A stretch of 58,540 nt of DNA, taken from the NCBI RefSeq assembly GCF_001591645.1, contig NZ_BCVH01000025.1, positions 1 through 58,540 of the forward strand, given 5' to 3'. Source of the DNA: Robertmurraya korlensis NBRC 107688 (GTDB lineage: Bacteria; Bacillota; Bacilli; Bacillales; Cytobacillaceae). Position 1 is the stretch's first letter. Every line of letters starts with the position of its first letter. This document shows, piece after piece, positions 8,829-17,119 of this stretch. A model generated the notes under the pieces. The model ran no database searches, was not told where the DNA came from, and was given only the letters and a program-made list of their open reading frames with translations. Made by a program: the position numbers and the translations under genes.

Positions 8829-9890
8829 TTAACCACTTCTTTCTGCTCTTGTTTTTAATAGGATGATCGCAAAGACAGGCGCCCCAATCAGGGCAGTTAT
8901 AACTCCAATCGGTAGCTCAACAGGAGCAATGATGGTCCTTGAGACTAGGTCTGTTAAAATTAAAAAGGCACTACCTGTAAGAACCGATAATGGGAGAAGG
9001 TGTTTATGATCTGGTCCCCAAAGCATCCTTACTAAATGTGGTATAACCAATCCTACAAAACCAATGGTACCTGAAACAGCTACTGCACTGCCGGTTAACA
9101 TTGACCCTGCCATTAAAATAATCAGTTTTCTCCGTTGGACATTCACTCCTAAATGGTGCGCTCTATCCTCTCCAAATGACATAGCATTTAATTCTTTTCC
9201 GTTAAATAGTAAAATGGCTGTTCCTACAATGAAGAATGGGAGAATAATTTTGATATATACCCACCCTCTCATAGAAACGCTTCCTAGTAGCCATCCTATA
9301 ATCTGACGTAATTCCTCACCTGTTAACGCAATCATTAATGAAATAAGTGCACCGAGAAAGGAACTAAAGATGATTCCTGTTAATATAATCGTTTCTACTC
9401 GCATGGAACGCTCTATTTTTTGTGCAAAACCTAATACGAGGAAAATAGTAATAAAGGAGAATAAAATGCTGAGAACAGGAAGTGTAAATGCCCCGATGAC
9501 TGGAAGCGACAGCTGAAAAAACAAGGTAACAACTGCTCCAACTGAAGCACCAGAGGAAACTCCTAACGTATAGGGGTCTGCAAGTGGATTTCTTAGTAAA
9601 CCTTGAAAGGCAGCTCCAGCAATCGCTAGAGCCGCACCAACAAGTCCTGCCAAGATGACTCTTGGCAAGCGAATATTCGAAACGATATTCATATGCATTT
9701 GATCAATTCCATCTAAAGAGACAAACGGAAAGAGTTGTGCAAGTAATATTTGAATCGTACTTAAAACAGGAACTTTCACGGTCCCTAACGAGATGCCTAA
9801 GATGATAGCCAACAAAAGAAATGAGGCTCCCATTAAGTAGGCTATGATTCGATTAGTTAGTAAAGACTTCCGGATAAACGGCTTTTGCAA
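8829..9890 (-). CDS. btuC: Cobalamin/corrinoid ABC transporter permease
   Basis: This is a FecCD/BtuC-type permease of up to 353 aa with about ten hydrophobic segments. Family hallmarks include NIRLPRVILAGLVGAALAIAGAAFQGLLRNPLADPYTLGVSSGASVGA near residues 50-100 and GTIGFVGLVIPHLVR near residue 270. It forms the membrane channel for BtuF and the BtuD-CbiZ ATPase. The start is uncertain: the TTG at 9890 has GAGGAAC just upstream and would overlap btuF by 38 bases, while the first ATG (9833) lacks a good ribosome-binding site. The conserved core is unaffected by this choice. Confidence 0.93.
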   Translation of the reverse strand: MQKPFIRKSLLTNRIIAYLMGASFLLLAIILGISLGTVKVPVLSTIQILLAQLFPFVSLDGIDQMHMNIVSNIRLPRVILAGLVGAALAIAGAAFQGLLRNPLADPYTLGVSSGASVGAVVTLFFQLSLPVIGAFTLPVLSILFSFITIFLVLGFAQKIERSMRVETIILTGIIFSSFLGALISLMIALTGEELRQIIGWLLGSVSMRGWVYIKIILPFFIVGTAILLFNGKELNAMSFGEDRAHHLGVNVQRRKLIILMAGSMLTGSAVAVSGTIGFVGLVIPHLVRMLWGPDHKHLLPLSVLTGSAFLILTDLVSRTIIAPVELPIGVITALIGAPVFAIILLKTRAERSG

Positions 9891-10824
9891 GTTCCTCTAC
9901 CCCTTCAACGAGCCTTGGACCAGGTCTGTTCACAAGATCAGGATGTACTTCAACCACCTGCTTATTTTTCACTGCTGTCAAATCCGCCCAACCTTCTCTT
10001 GACGTTATCTGACCTGCAGGATCCTCTACGTAGTTATAAGTAGCAATAATCACATCTGGATTACGTTCAAGGATCGACTCTTGGTCAACACTTGGCCAGC
10101 CTTCAAGATCACCCATCGCATTTTCTGCGTTGATTGTTTGTAGCATCACATCCATGAATGTGTTCTTACCAACTGTATAAATATCTGGAGCTGGAGATAT
10201 TTCAATATATACCTTTTTCTTTTCTGTTATGGTTGCTGCTTTTTCCTTGATTTCATCAAGCTTCGTTTTCATATCTTCTGTCAGTGCATCAGCTTTTTCT
10301 GTTGCCCCTGTTAGTTGACCAATCACATCAATCGTATTGTATACATCGTCATAATTCACGGCATCATTTACGATGAAAACCGTGATACCCGCATCCTTCA
10401 TTTGCTGAAATCCTGCTTCTGAAGATGCTGCCGAAGATTCGTGTGCTAACACAAGATCTGGGTTCAATGAAATGACTTTTTCAATATCAACAGTGAAGTC
10501 ACCTACTTTTTCTACATCTGCCGTTTCTTCTGGGTACGTATCATTTGTTGTTAATCCAACAACTTTCTCCCCTAGTCCTAGTGCATATACAATTTCTGTA
10601 TTACTAGGCATTAAAGAGATAATCGATTTTGGTTCTTCTTCTATAACCACTTCATTGTCTAGAGCATCTTTAATTGTAACTGGGAAGGCTGCTTGTTCAC
10701 TTTGTTCCGTTTGACCTTCTGTGTTTTTGTTATCTTCCGCTTTTTCAGTTGTGCTTCCACAACCAGCAAGAATTCCTAGTGATAATACGAGTAGTACAAA
10801 TAGTGCATAAAACTTTTGGCGCAT
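9853..10824 (-). CDS. btuF: Cobalamin/corrinoid-binding lipoprotein
   Basis: This is the extracellular substrate-binding component of the B12 importer. A signal peptide with lipobox LAGC places the lipidated cysteine at residue 22, followed by a charged linker. The mature part is a class III (BtuF/FecB) binding fold, with segments such as PKSIISLMPSNTEIVYALGLGEKVVGLT and ERNPDVIIATYNY. The ATG at 10824 is preceded by AGGGGGAAAG at good spacing, so the longer in-frame extension is not used. It is the first gene after the cobalamin riboswitch and its terminator. Confidence 0.94.
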   Translation of the reverse strand: MRQKFYALFVLLVLSLGILAGCGSTTEKAEDNKNTEGQTEQSEQAAFPVTIKDALDNEVVIEEEPKSIISLMPSNTEIVYALGLGEKVVGLTTNDTYPEETADVEKVGDFTVDIEKVISLNPDLVLAHESSAASSEAGFQQMKDAGITVFIVNDAVNYDDVYNTIDVIGQLTGATEKADALTEDMKTKLDEIKEKAATITEKKKVYIEISPAPDIYTVGKNTFMDVMLQTINAENAMGDLEGWPSVDQESILERNPDVIIATYNYVEDPAGQITSREGWADLTAVKNKQVVEVHPDLVNRPGPRLVEGVEELAKAVYPEVFTN

Positions 10825-10842
10825 TTTCTTTCCCCCTGTTGT

Positions 10843-10888
10843 TATGTAAAAAATAAAAAACATCTTCCTACTTAGACTAGGAAGATGT
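10843..10888 (-). terminator. Riboswitch-controlled intrinsic terminator
   Basis: A 10-bp perfect stem (10861-10870 with 10878-10887, loop of 7) is followed on the minus strand by TTTTTTATTTTTT. It lies between the cobalamin aptamer and btuF, so it is the expression platform: B12 binding should favour it and stop transcription of the operon. Confidence 0.9.
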
Positions 10889-10911
10889 TGGTATGATAGA
10901 CGTGATACTTA

Positions 10912-11130
10912 ATAGTAGTGGTCTGCCACACCATTCCTATCCTCGTAGGAAATTCGGTGCACAGCAATAGGCGAGTCTCCTGGCTTATGGTCATTGCTTG
11001 CTGCACCTTCCCATACGTTACCGTACAGTGGCATTACTTGCAGCTTACTCCCATTTACAGTGGCGGGACCGCGTTGGAATTTCACCAACTTCCTTTTTAA
11101 GTCTTCAAAACTGAAGACACCTACTACTAG
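10912..11130 (-). ncRNA. Cobalamin (adenosylcobalamin-type) riboswitch aptamer
   Basis: Reading the minus strand, the conserved blocks appear in order: GGTGAAATTCCAACGCGG, GTCCCGCCACTGT, the kissing-loop region, and the B12 box AGCCAGGAGACTCGCC at 10985-10970. The ends pair as P1 (CTACTACTAG at 11121-11130 with the AATAGTAGTGG region at 10912). It precedes btuF and is followed by an intrinsic terminator, so control is by premature termination. The downstream genes are all corrinoid uptake or salvage genes, as expected. Confidence 0.96.
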
Positions 11131-11207
11131 TCGAATTATGAAGTTTTCTGCTACGTCTGATTATACACCAACCAATCCCCTCAAACGCAACCCTTTTTAA
11201 ACAAAAT

Positions 11208-11268
11208 GGTGACAGACACCCTTCGTGGACAAAACCGACCAAAGTGTCCACGGAGGGTGTCTGTCACC
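11208..11268. repeat. REP-like palindromic element, copy 1
   Basis: The two 23-base arms are complementary with one mismatch. The outer 13 bases (GGTGACAGACACC and its complement) pair perfectly, and the inner parts carry CTTCGTGGAC and GTCCACGGAG. The arm sequence recurs at 13575-13598 after the next two genes. It resembles short dispersed palindromes of Bacillaceae genomes. No transposase is nearby. Its place between the divergent riboswitch and plsY means it could also affect transcript ends. Confidence 0.7.
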
Positions 11269-11386
11269 ACTCGTGGACACTCATGCTTATTTTGTCCTTC
11301 TGGGGCGGACAGAAACTTCTTATTGTATGGAGGTATTGCTTAGCATAATATGGAATATATACGACACAGCGTGGAGGTCATTTCCT

Positions 11387-11944
11387 ATGCCAGTAGTAGT
11401 TTATTTCTTCCTTTCCTACTTCATTGGATGCATTATGTTTGGATACATTATAGGGAGATTGTTTGGAAGTATTGATATTCGGAAGGAAGGTAGCGGAAAT
11501 GTAGGTGCTCGGAACATTGGGCGAAGTTTAAATAAATCAGCCTTTGTAGCTACCTTTATAGGAGATGCATCTAAAGGAGCAGCGGTCATCCTTCTTGGCA
11601 GAATGTTAGGCTTTACGGAGGAGATTCAACTCGTTGGATTTCTTTTTGTCCTCATAGGACATATTTGGCCCATTACCCTTTCGTTTAAGGGAGGAAAAGG
11701 CATCTCTAGTTTTATAGGGGGAATCATTGCTTTTGAACCGACCGTAACCATTGTCATTCTCGTTAGCTTTGCCATCACCTATCCCTTGTTTCGCAGCTTT
11801 ACCCTTTCCGGTCTATTAAGCTTATGTATTCTTCCTCTCTATCTTTTAATTGAAACGTATACATATACTTCCGTTGGAATCATCACTCTTACCATAGTTA
11901 CCATTCTTTTTGCTCATCGAACAAATATAAAAGAAAGAGTATAG
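11387..11944 (+). CDS. plsY: Acyl-phosphate--glycerol-3-phosphate acyltransferase PlsY (possible paralogue)
   Basis: PlsY is a membrane enzyme that acylates sn-glycerol-3-phosphate with acyl-phosphate, starting phospholipid synthesis. The 185-aa protein has about five hydrophobic segments and the family motifs GSGNVGARNIGR (near residue 36), FIGDASKGAAVILLG, GHIWPITLSFKGGKGISSFIGG and a late FAHRTNIKERV. The open frame extends 54 codons upstream through the palindromic repeat, but GTGGAGG sits 8 bases before the ATG at 11387 and the family begins here. It is followed after 11 bases by a GNAT-aminotransferase gene, an unusual partner, so this may be a second PlsY with a specialised role rather than the housekeeping copy. 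Confidence 0.9.
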   Translation: MPVVVYFFLSYFIGCIMFGYIIGRLFGSIDIRKEGSGNVGARNIGRSLNKSAFVATFIGDASKGAAVILLGRMLGFTEEIQLVGFLFVLIGHIWPITLSFKGGKGISSFIGGIIAFEPTVTIVILVSFAITYPLFRSFTLSGLLSLCILPLYLLIETYTYTSVGIITLTIVTILFAHRTNIKERV

Positions 11945-11955
11945 GGGGAAAACAA

Positions 11956-13533
11956 ATGGGATTGCTGTTCAAAATTGCAAGAAGTGAAGAAGAAATGGAA
12001 CAAATTCATAAACTAAATTATCGTACATTTGTCGAAGAAATCCCACAGCATCCTAAGGCTGAAACCGAAAGAAGAGTTGACCCTTTTCACGCTGAAAATA
12101 CGTACCTTATCTGTTTAAAAAACAAAGAACTAATTGGGATGATTGCTGTTCGGGACAAGCGGCCTTTTTCCATTGATAAAAAGATTGGTCCTGTTGAAGA
12201 GCATCTTCCCTTTCAAGTCCATCTATTATGCGAAATTCGTCTCCTCGCCGTTGATGCAAACATTCGAAACGGTAGGGTGTTTCTAGGACTCTCACAATTA
12301 TTAGCGAACTATTGTATCAAACAGGGTTACGATGCCGCTGTTATCTCCGGAACCACAAGACAAACAAAGCTGTATAAACAACTCGGCTTTACCGTGTTTC
12401 ATGATCCCGTTGGAACCGAGGATGCACAATTTCATCCTATGTATATCACAAGAGATACCTTTGAAAAACTTGTTTCATCACGCATAGGAATTTCTTCCAA
12501 TCAATATGTTCCAGGACCAGTTAGGGTGGCTGATGAAGTAAATCAAGCACTTATGCACCCTCCCATATCACACCGTTCTAAAGCATTTTTCACTTTGTTA
12601 AACTCTGTAAAGGAAAGACTTCTACGATTAACAAAAGCCGCAAATTGTCAGCTTCTTCTCGGATCCGGAACTCTTGCGAATGAGGTTATCGCGATGCAAT
12701 TGAAAAAACTTTCGAACGGGGTCATTTTTATTAATGGCGAGTTTGGCAAGCGACTCCAAGGTCATGCCATTCGTGCTGGGGTATCTTTTGAAAGCTACGA
12801 AGTCCCATGGGGGAAATCATTTACGTTGGAAGAAATCAAAGAGGTCATTAGCGAGCATAATCCCGAGTGGGTGTGGTTCACACACTGTGAAACATCAACT
12901 GGTGTTTTAAACTCTCTGGAAGATATACAAGAAGCATGCATCAAAAAAGGCATAAAAGTATGTCTTGATGCTATCAGCTCAATTGGAGCTGTTCCCTTAG
13001 ATCTCTCTAATATTTATCTTGCCTCGGGAGTTAGCGGCAAAGCACTAGGCTCGTTTTCAGGCCTGTCCATTGTTTTTCATCAGCATTACATAAAAAAAGA
13101 TGAGACACTTCCAAGTTATCTCGACCTAGGAATGTATATAGACAACGACGGAGTACCCTTTACACATTCATCCAATCTCATCTCAGCTCTTCACCGGGCA
13201 CTAGAGGCATATGAAGAGGACCAACCTTTTGAAAAAATTGGTCGCCGATACCTGCATATTCGAACATTTCTCGAATCTCATGGGATCCCTGTCCTCTCCA
13301 AATTAGAACATTCGTGTCCGATCATTATGACCATTCCCTTACCGACAAAAATATCCTCTACCTTTATCGGAGAGGATATGGAGATGAATGGCTATTTATT
13401 ACACTACGAGAGTTCGTATTTGAAGCGCAATAATTGGGTTCAAATTTCTCCCATTAATAAGATAGAGGAGAGAGAGACACAACGTATGTTAACTATGCTG
13501 TCAGAGCTAGTTACATACTATGATTCTCTATAA
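11956..13533 (+). CDS. GNAT-like acyltransferase fused to class V aminotransferase
   Basis: This 525-aa protein has two parts. Residues 1-170 resemble GNAT/autoinducer-synthase-like N-acyltransferases, with an early NYRTFVEEIP segment, a central CEIRLLAVD strand and TTRQTKLYKQLGF near residue 140. Residues 185-525 form a fold-type I PLP enzyme of the alanine-glyoxylate aminotransferase group. Visible there are LLGSGTLANEV, FINGEFGKR, HCETSTGVLNSLEDI, the PLP-binding aspartate in CLDAISSIGAVPLD and a lysine in SGKALGSFSGLS that is placed to be the Schiff-base residue. GGGGGAAAAC precedes the ATG. It lies 11 bases after plsY. The catalytic parts look intact. I infer acylation of an amino compound, but the substrate and pathway are unknown. 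Confidence 0.85.
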   Translation: MGLLFKIARSEEEMEQIHKLNYRTFVEEIPQHPKAETERRVDPFHAENTYLICLKNKELIGMIAVRDKRPFSIDKKIGPVEEHLPFQVHLLCEIRLLAVDANIRNGRVFLGLSQLLANYCIKQGYDAAVISGTTRQTKLYKQLGFTVFHDPVGTEDAQFHPMYITRDTFEKLVSSRIGISSNQYVPGPVRVADEVNQALMHPPISHRSKAFFTLLNSVKERLLRLTKAANCQLLLGSGTLANEVIAMQLKKLSNGVIFINGEFGKRLQGHAIRAGVSFESYEVPWGKSFTLEEIKEVISEHNPEWVWFTHCETSTGVLNSLEDIQEACIKKGIKVCLDAISSIGAVPLDLSNIYLASGVSGKALGSFSGLSIVFHQHYIKKDETLPSYLDLGMYIDNDGVPFTHSSNLISALHRALEAYEEDQPFEKIGRRYLHIRTFLESHGIPVLSKLEHSCPIIMTIPLPTKISSTFIGEDMEMNGYLLHYESSYLKRNNWVQISPINKIEERETQRMLTMLSELVTYYDSL

Positions 13534-13540
13534 AAATATA

Positions 13541-13598
13541 ACTGTCCACCCCACACGGACAATTCCGCCCGATTTGTCCACGAAGGGTGTCTGACACC
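13541..13598. repeat. REP-like palindromic element, partial copy 2
   Basis: TGTCCACGAAGGGTGTCTGACACC at 13575-13598 matches an arm of the element at 11208-11268, but here the end GGTGTCTGACACC is itself a small palindrome followed by TTTTT. The preceding bases (CTGTCCACCCCACACGGAC) look like a decayed other arm. It sits between the convergent GNAT-aminotransferase gene and the unknown gene at 13602, so it could work as a terminator for the + strand. Confidence 0.6.
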
Positions 13599-13601
13599 TT
13601 T

Positions 13602-14366
13602 TTACTGCCATTGCTTTGTTTTTTTATCGAATACGAGGGTCGCGTCAAACTTTGTTTTGGATAGTTTTTCGTACTCCTCGTACATATCATCCATATTCAT
13701 ATAATCGCCTATAACCCATATCGGGACTTCTACCTTTGCTCTACTTTGGACAGCATCTTTAAATGAGAGTAATATTCCCTCTTTCATCATAGATTTTAAT
13801 GAAAGAGAAATGTCAATATCCATTGGAGGGTATTCCTTCCTTCTTTTCAATCCTAGGATTCCCTTTTCTGGTTTAAACTCATGTAATTTCTCTGGTACTA
13901 GATCGGATAAAAGACGATAAAAGTCGGTTAACGTACGGTAATAAACCTTATTCCACCATCCATCATCATGGGCAAAATAACCGTATCTATTTCTCAGATG
14001 TCGGTTAAATGGCTGCTTTAGATGCTCCTTCATATGCCCCATAAAAAGCAACTCCGCTATTTCCTCGGAAGATAAGGCATTCACTCCTTCAAGCTCTTCA
14101 AAATCTACCCAGCAAAAATCACCATACCCATGAACATCCTCAGCCATAAGTCGATGGATTTTCTCTTTAGGAACATATTCTAGTAATGTGTGACGATTAA
14201 ACTCTCCCAAATCATAAGCATGTTTAATTAACAAAAGATGATTCAAAGAATCGGAAAGAGACCGAGCAAACTCTTTAAATTCAATCCCGTGTGTAAGAAC
14301 ATATTGCTCCCCTTCATTAAGGAATATGTAGAGAAGATCGCGTTTCTCCTGATTGCTTTTTTTCAC
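13602..14366 (-). CDS. Conserved-looking protein of unknown function
   Basis: The protein is about 254 aa, soluble, acidic-aromatic and rich in Tyr, Trp and His, with no signal peptide or transmembrane segment. Notable segments are EDVHGYGDFCWVDFEELEG near residue 75, LLFMGHMKEHLKQPF near residue 105, and a C-terminal IWVIGDYMNMDDMYEEYEK. I do not recognise a catalytic motif. The GTG at 14366 lies 9 bases after GGAGGG and is the best start; a TTG six codons upstream is the alternative. It is monocistronic, convergent with the GNAT-aminotransferase gene and divergent from mgtE. Coding character is good but function is unknown. Confidence 0.7.
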   Translation of the reverse strand: MKKSNQEKRDLLYIFLNEGEQYVLTHGIEFKEFARSLSDSLNHLLLIKHAYDLGEFNRHTLLEYVPKEKIHRLMAEDVHGYGDFCWVDFEELEGVNALSSEEIAELLFMGHMKEHLKQPFNRHLRNRYGYFAHDDGWWNKVYYRTLTDFYRLLSDLVPEKLHEFKPEKGILGLKRRKEYPPMDIDISLSLKSMMKEGILLSFKDAVQSRAKVEVPIWVIGDYMNMDDMYEEYEKLSKTKFDATLVFDKKTKQWQ

Positions 14367-14612
14367 CTGCAAAACCCTCCACAAAAATAGTAATATCTCC
14401 CTTACTTATGACGAATGATCGTATAAAAAAGTTTCGATTAATTTCTGCACTGTTCTTCTAAATAAAACTATACTATTGTATAAGCACTATATATTTCAAG
14501 TACATTCTTTACAATTCACAAACTTTTATAAAACATCCATTTTAAATTGGTTCATTTTTAACTATAATTAGCATGTTACTCCAAATGAACTTCCCCATGA
14601 GAGGTGATACTT

Positions 14613-15971
14613 ATGATTACAAACATGAAAGAAAATCAAATTACCCTATACATCATTAAAGCTCTAAAGGAATCAAAACGAAAAGAATTTGATGCGATTT
14701 TGGATGAGCTTCAGCCATATGATATTGCTAGAATATATGGGGAGTTGCCTGAAAAACATAAAAAAAGATTTTTATTATACCTAAATATAGACATGCTCGC
14801 TGACCTCATTGAGGAATTAAGCAAAACGGAACAGCTAGATGTATTAAATAGATTAGGTATTGAACGTTCTGGTGAAGTACTCGATGAAATGGATAACGAT
14901 GACCTCGCCTCTTTGCTTGATGACCTTTCACCTGAAAGAATCAGCCAGCTTTTATCTGGGATGAAAAAAGAGGAATCTAAAGCCGTTCAAGATATCATGA
15001 ACTATCCCCCAGAAACCGCAGGGCGATTAATGACCAACCGCTTTGTATGGATAAGAGATTACTATACCGTTAAGGATGCTGTAACGAAGCTCAAATCCTT
15101 TACCGATTACGCGGAAACCATTAATTACCTTTACGTTATCGACCAATACCGTAAGCTTGTTGGAGTTGTTTCCTACCGAGATATATTAATGGCAGAAGCA
15201 GACGAAGTTATTCGTAATATTATGTATGAACGAGTCATCTCTGTATCAGTAGATACTGACCAAGAGGAAGTTGCCATGCTCATACAACGATACGACTTCA
15301 TGGCTATCCCTGCTGTAAATGAAGAAAATGTACTCATGGGTATTATTACGGTTGATGATATCATTGATGTTGTTATTCAAGAAGCCAACGAAGATATCGA
15401 AAAACTCTCTGCATCAGGAAAATCGATTGATTTTGATACGAAGGCCTATGTTGCCGCTTATAGAAGGCTCCCTTGGCTGATCCTCTTATTACTAATAGGC
15501 ATTCTATCTGGAAGTATCATTAGTACGTATCAAGAAACGCTCAAGGAAATCGTCGCACTTGCTTTCTTTATTCCTATGATATCTGGAATGACGGGAAACA
15601 CGGGAACACAATCATTAGCAGTCGTTGTTCGTGGACTTGTATCTAATGACATTAACAAACGTGTCATCACAAAACTTGTCCTTAGAGAACTGGGAGTTGG
15701 TGTAATCATCGGAATCACCTGTGGCATTCTCATCTCGCTTATCGCTTATATATGGCAGGGGAATTTAATGATTGGACTAGTAGTAGGCATTTCCCTACTT
15801 CTAACTCTTATTATCGGAACATTAGCAGGAACGGTTATTCCATTAATTCTTTACCGATTACAAATCGATCCAGCTATAGCTTCTGGGCCTCTGATTACGA
15901 CACTAAATGATATTTTTTCACTTTTAACCTATTTTGGGATTGCTACACTTTTCCTACATCACATACAGTAA
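14613..15971 (+). CDS. mgtE: Magnesium transporter MgtE
   Basis: MgtE is a homodimeric Mg2+ channel gated by cytosolic Mg2+. The protein has an N-terminal superhelical N domain (residues 1-130, repeated LADLIEELSKTEQ and DDLASLLDDLSPE motifs), two CBS domains (about 135-255, including TAGRLMTNRFVWI), and five C-terminal transmembrane helices with the pore motif FFIPMISGMTGNTGTQSLAVVVRGL near residue 325. I use the ATG at 14613, about 6 bases after AGAGGTG, rather than the upstream GTG at 14604 that overlaps the ribosome-binding site. No M-box riboswitch is visible upstream. Confidence 0.95.
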   Translation: MITNMKENQITLYIIKALKESKRKEFDAILDELQPYDIARIYGELPEKHKKRFLLYLNIDMLADLIEELSKTEQLDVLNRLGIERSGEVLDEMDNDDLASLLDDLSPERISQLLSGMKKEESKAVQDIMNYPPETAGRLMTNRFVWIRDYYTVKDAVTKLKSFTDYAETINYLYVIDQYRKLVGVVSYRDILMAEADEVIRNIMYERVISVSVDTDQEEVAMLIQRYDFMAIPAVNEENVLMGIITVDDIIDVVIQEANEDIEKLSASGKSIDFDTKAYVAAYRRLPWLILLLLIGILSGSIISTYQETLKEIVALAFFIPMISGMTGNTGTQSLAVVVRGLVSNDINKRVITKLVLRELGVGVIIGITCGILISLIAYIWQGNLMIGLVVGISLLLTLIIGTLAGTVIPLILYRLQIDPAIASGPLITTLNDIFSLLTYFGIATLFLHHIQ

Positions 15972-15975
15972 AGAG

Positions 15976-16010
15976 GCACGAAGCCATAGAGCGCTTCGTG
16001 CTTTTATTTT
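15976..16010. terminator. Terminator after mgtE
   Basis: A 9-bp perfect stem (GCACGAAGC with GCTTCGTGC, loop of 8) is followed on + by TTTTATTTTG. It overlaps the last codons of the convergent germination gene. Confidence 0.85.
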
Positions 16011-17119
16011 GCCTCTTCAGCTACTATCTTCTTTTTTAACTTTTTCTTAAAAAAGAACCCTAATACTAGAATCATCATAGGTAAGACGACAGCAACGCCT
16101 ACACTAATATACACCCACCATCCCTCTAAAAAATCGACCGCACGATTTTTATTAAAGTTGATCCAATAACCAAACGTACTAAGAATCAAAGCTGTAGGAA
16201 TAATGACCTTACGATAATCCTTTAAACCAAGGATCTTTTGCATCGCAACTGAGGCACATAATAAACTCATCATAATTTGAGTAAGCATGGACAAGGCAAA
16301 AAAAGCAACCATGATCATTTCATACCGATGAACAAAATAGCCAATTTGTGCACTTCTAGCCATTTGCATACAAGAGACGATATACTGCGCAGCGGTCTCG
16401 GGTGATAAGACCCCCGCCTCTAGGATTGGCCACATAATAACAAAAACCATTCCGTAGGCTATTCCGGCAAACCCCATTTTCCCCCATGATTTTTTATCCC
16501 CCACCATTGGCAATATAATTCCCGCCATAATCGTAGCCATGGCCCAGTCTGCATTATGATGCCTACTTGCCCAAACCGTTTTTATAAATCCCATCTGAAA
16601 CGTTGGGCGTAGTTCTCTAATATCGAATTCCGGAAGTGTGCCAAGCATTAGCAATATATTTAAGGCAATAATTGAAAAAACTCCGATTAAAGCCATTCTT
16701 GCTATTACTTCTAAACCAAAAAATATCGCATAGGTGCCTATTAAAAAAGCGGCACAGATAAATAGTAGGATTGGTGCCTCCGGCAAGAAATAATCCTTCA
16801 AGTGAAAAATAAATGTCGACATAATAGGACCGAAAGCAGCAAGGAAAAAGATAAAGGTTATGAGCGCCACAAATTTCCCAAACCACTTGCCAAACAGCCT
16901 CTCCGATTGATCAATTAAGTCACCCTCCGGCATTCTACGAATGACAAAAATAACCAGGGACATAATAACAGTACCTTGAACGGTTGCAATTAGGGTGGAA
17001 ATCCATATATCACCACCTATTTCTCGCGCCATCGACCCCTGCGTAACTCCGATTGCCTTTGCGTAAATCATATTAATTATTAATGCAAAAAACATGCCAT
17101 TTGAGATTTGTACCTTCAT
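16004..17119 (-). CDS. gerKB: Spore germination permease, GerB family (GerKB-like)
   Basis: This 371-aa integral membrane protein with about ten helices belongs to the APC-like GerAB family, the germinant-sensing subunit of the spore inner-membrane receptor. The start KVQISNGMFFALIINMIYAKAIGVTQGSMAREIGGDIW and the segment FGPIMSTFIFHLKDYFLPEAP are typical. It is the last gene of the operon, and its ATG overlaps the gerC stop by one base. The gene order A-C-B and the lengths 545/404/371 match the GerK operon rather than GerA or GerB of Bacillus subtilis, so I name it gerKB with moderate confidence. Confidence 0.85.
   Translation of the reverse strand: MKVQISNGMFFALIINMIYAKAIGVTQGSMAREIGGDIWISTLIATVQGTVIMSLVIFVIRRMPEGDLIDQSERLFGKWFGKFVALITFIFFLAAFGPIMSTFIFHLKDYFLPEAPILLFICAAFLIGTYAIFFGLEVIARMALIGVFSIIALNILLMLGTLPEFDIRELRPTFQMGFIKTVWASRHHNADWAMATIMAGIILPMVGDKKSWGKMGFAGIAYGMVFVIMWPILEAGVLSPETAAQYIVSCMQMARSAQIGYFVHRYEMIMVAFFALSMLTQIMMSLLCASVAMQKILGLKDYRKVIIPTALILSTFGYWINFNKNRAVDFLEGWWVYISVGVAVVLPMMILVLGFFFKKKLKKKIVAEEAK

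Noticed and set aside
11225-11386. Upstream extension of the plsY reading frame by 54 codons
   Set aside because: It runs through the palindromic repeat and has no family similarity, while a good ribosome-binding site precedes the ATG at 11387.
14385-14612. Possible Mg2+ (M-box) riboswitch upstream of mgtE
   Set aside because: None of the conserved M-box segments is visible, and there is no terminator between this region and mgtE.
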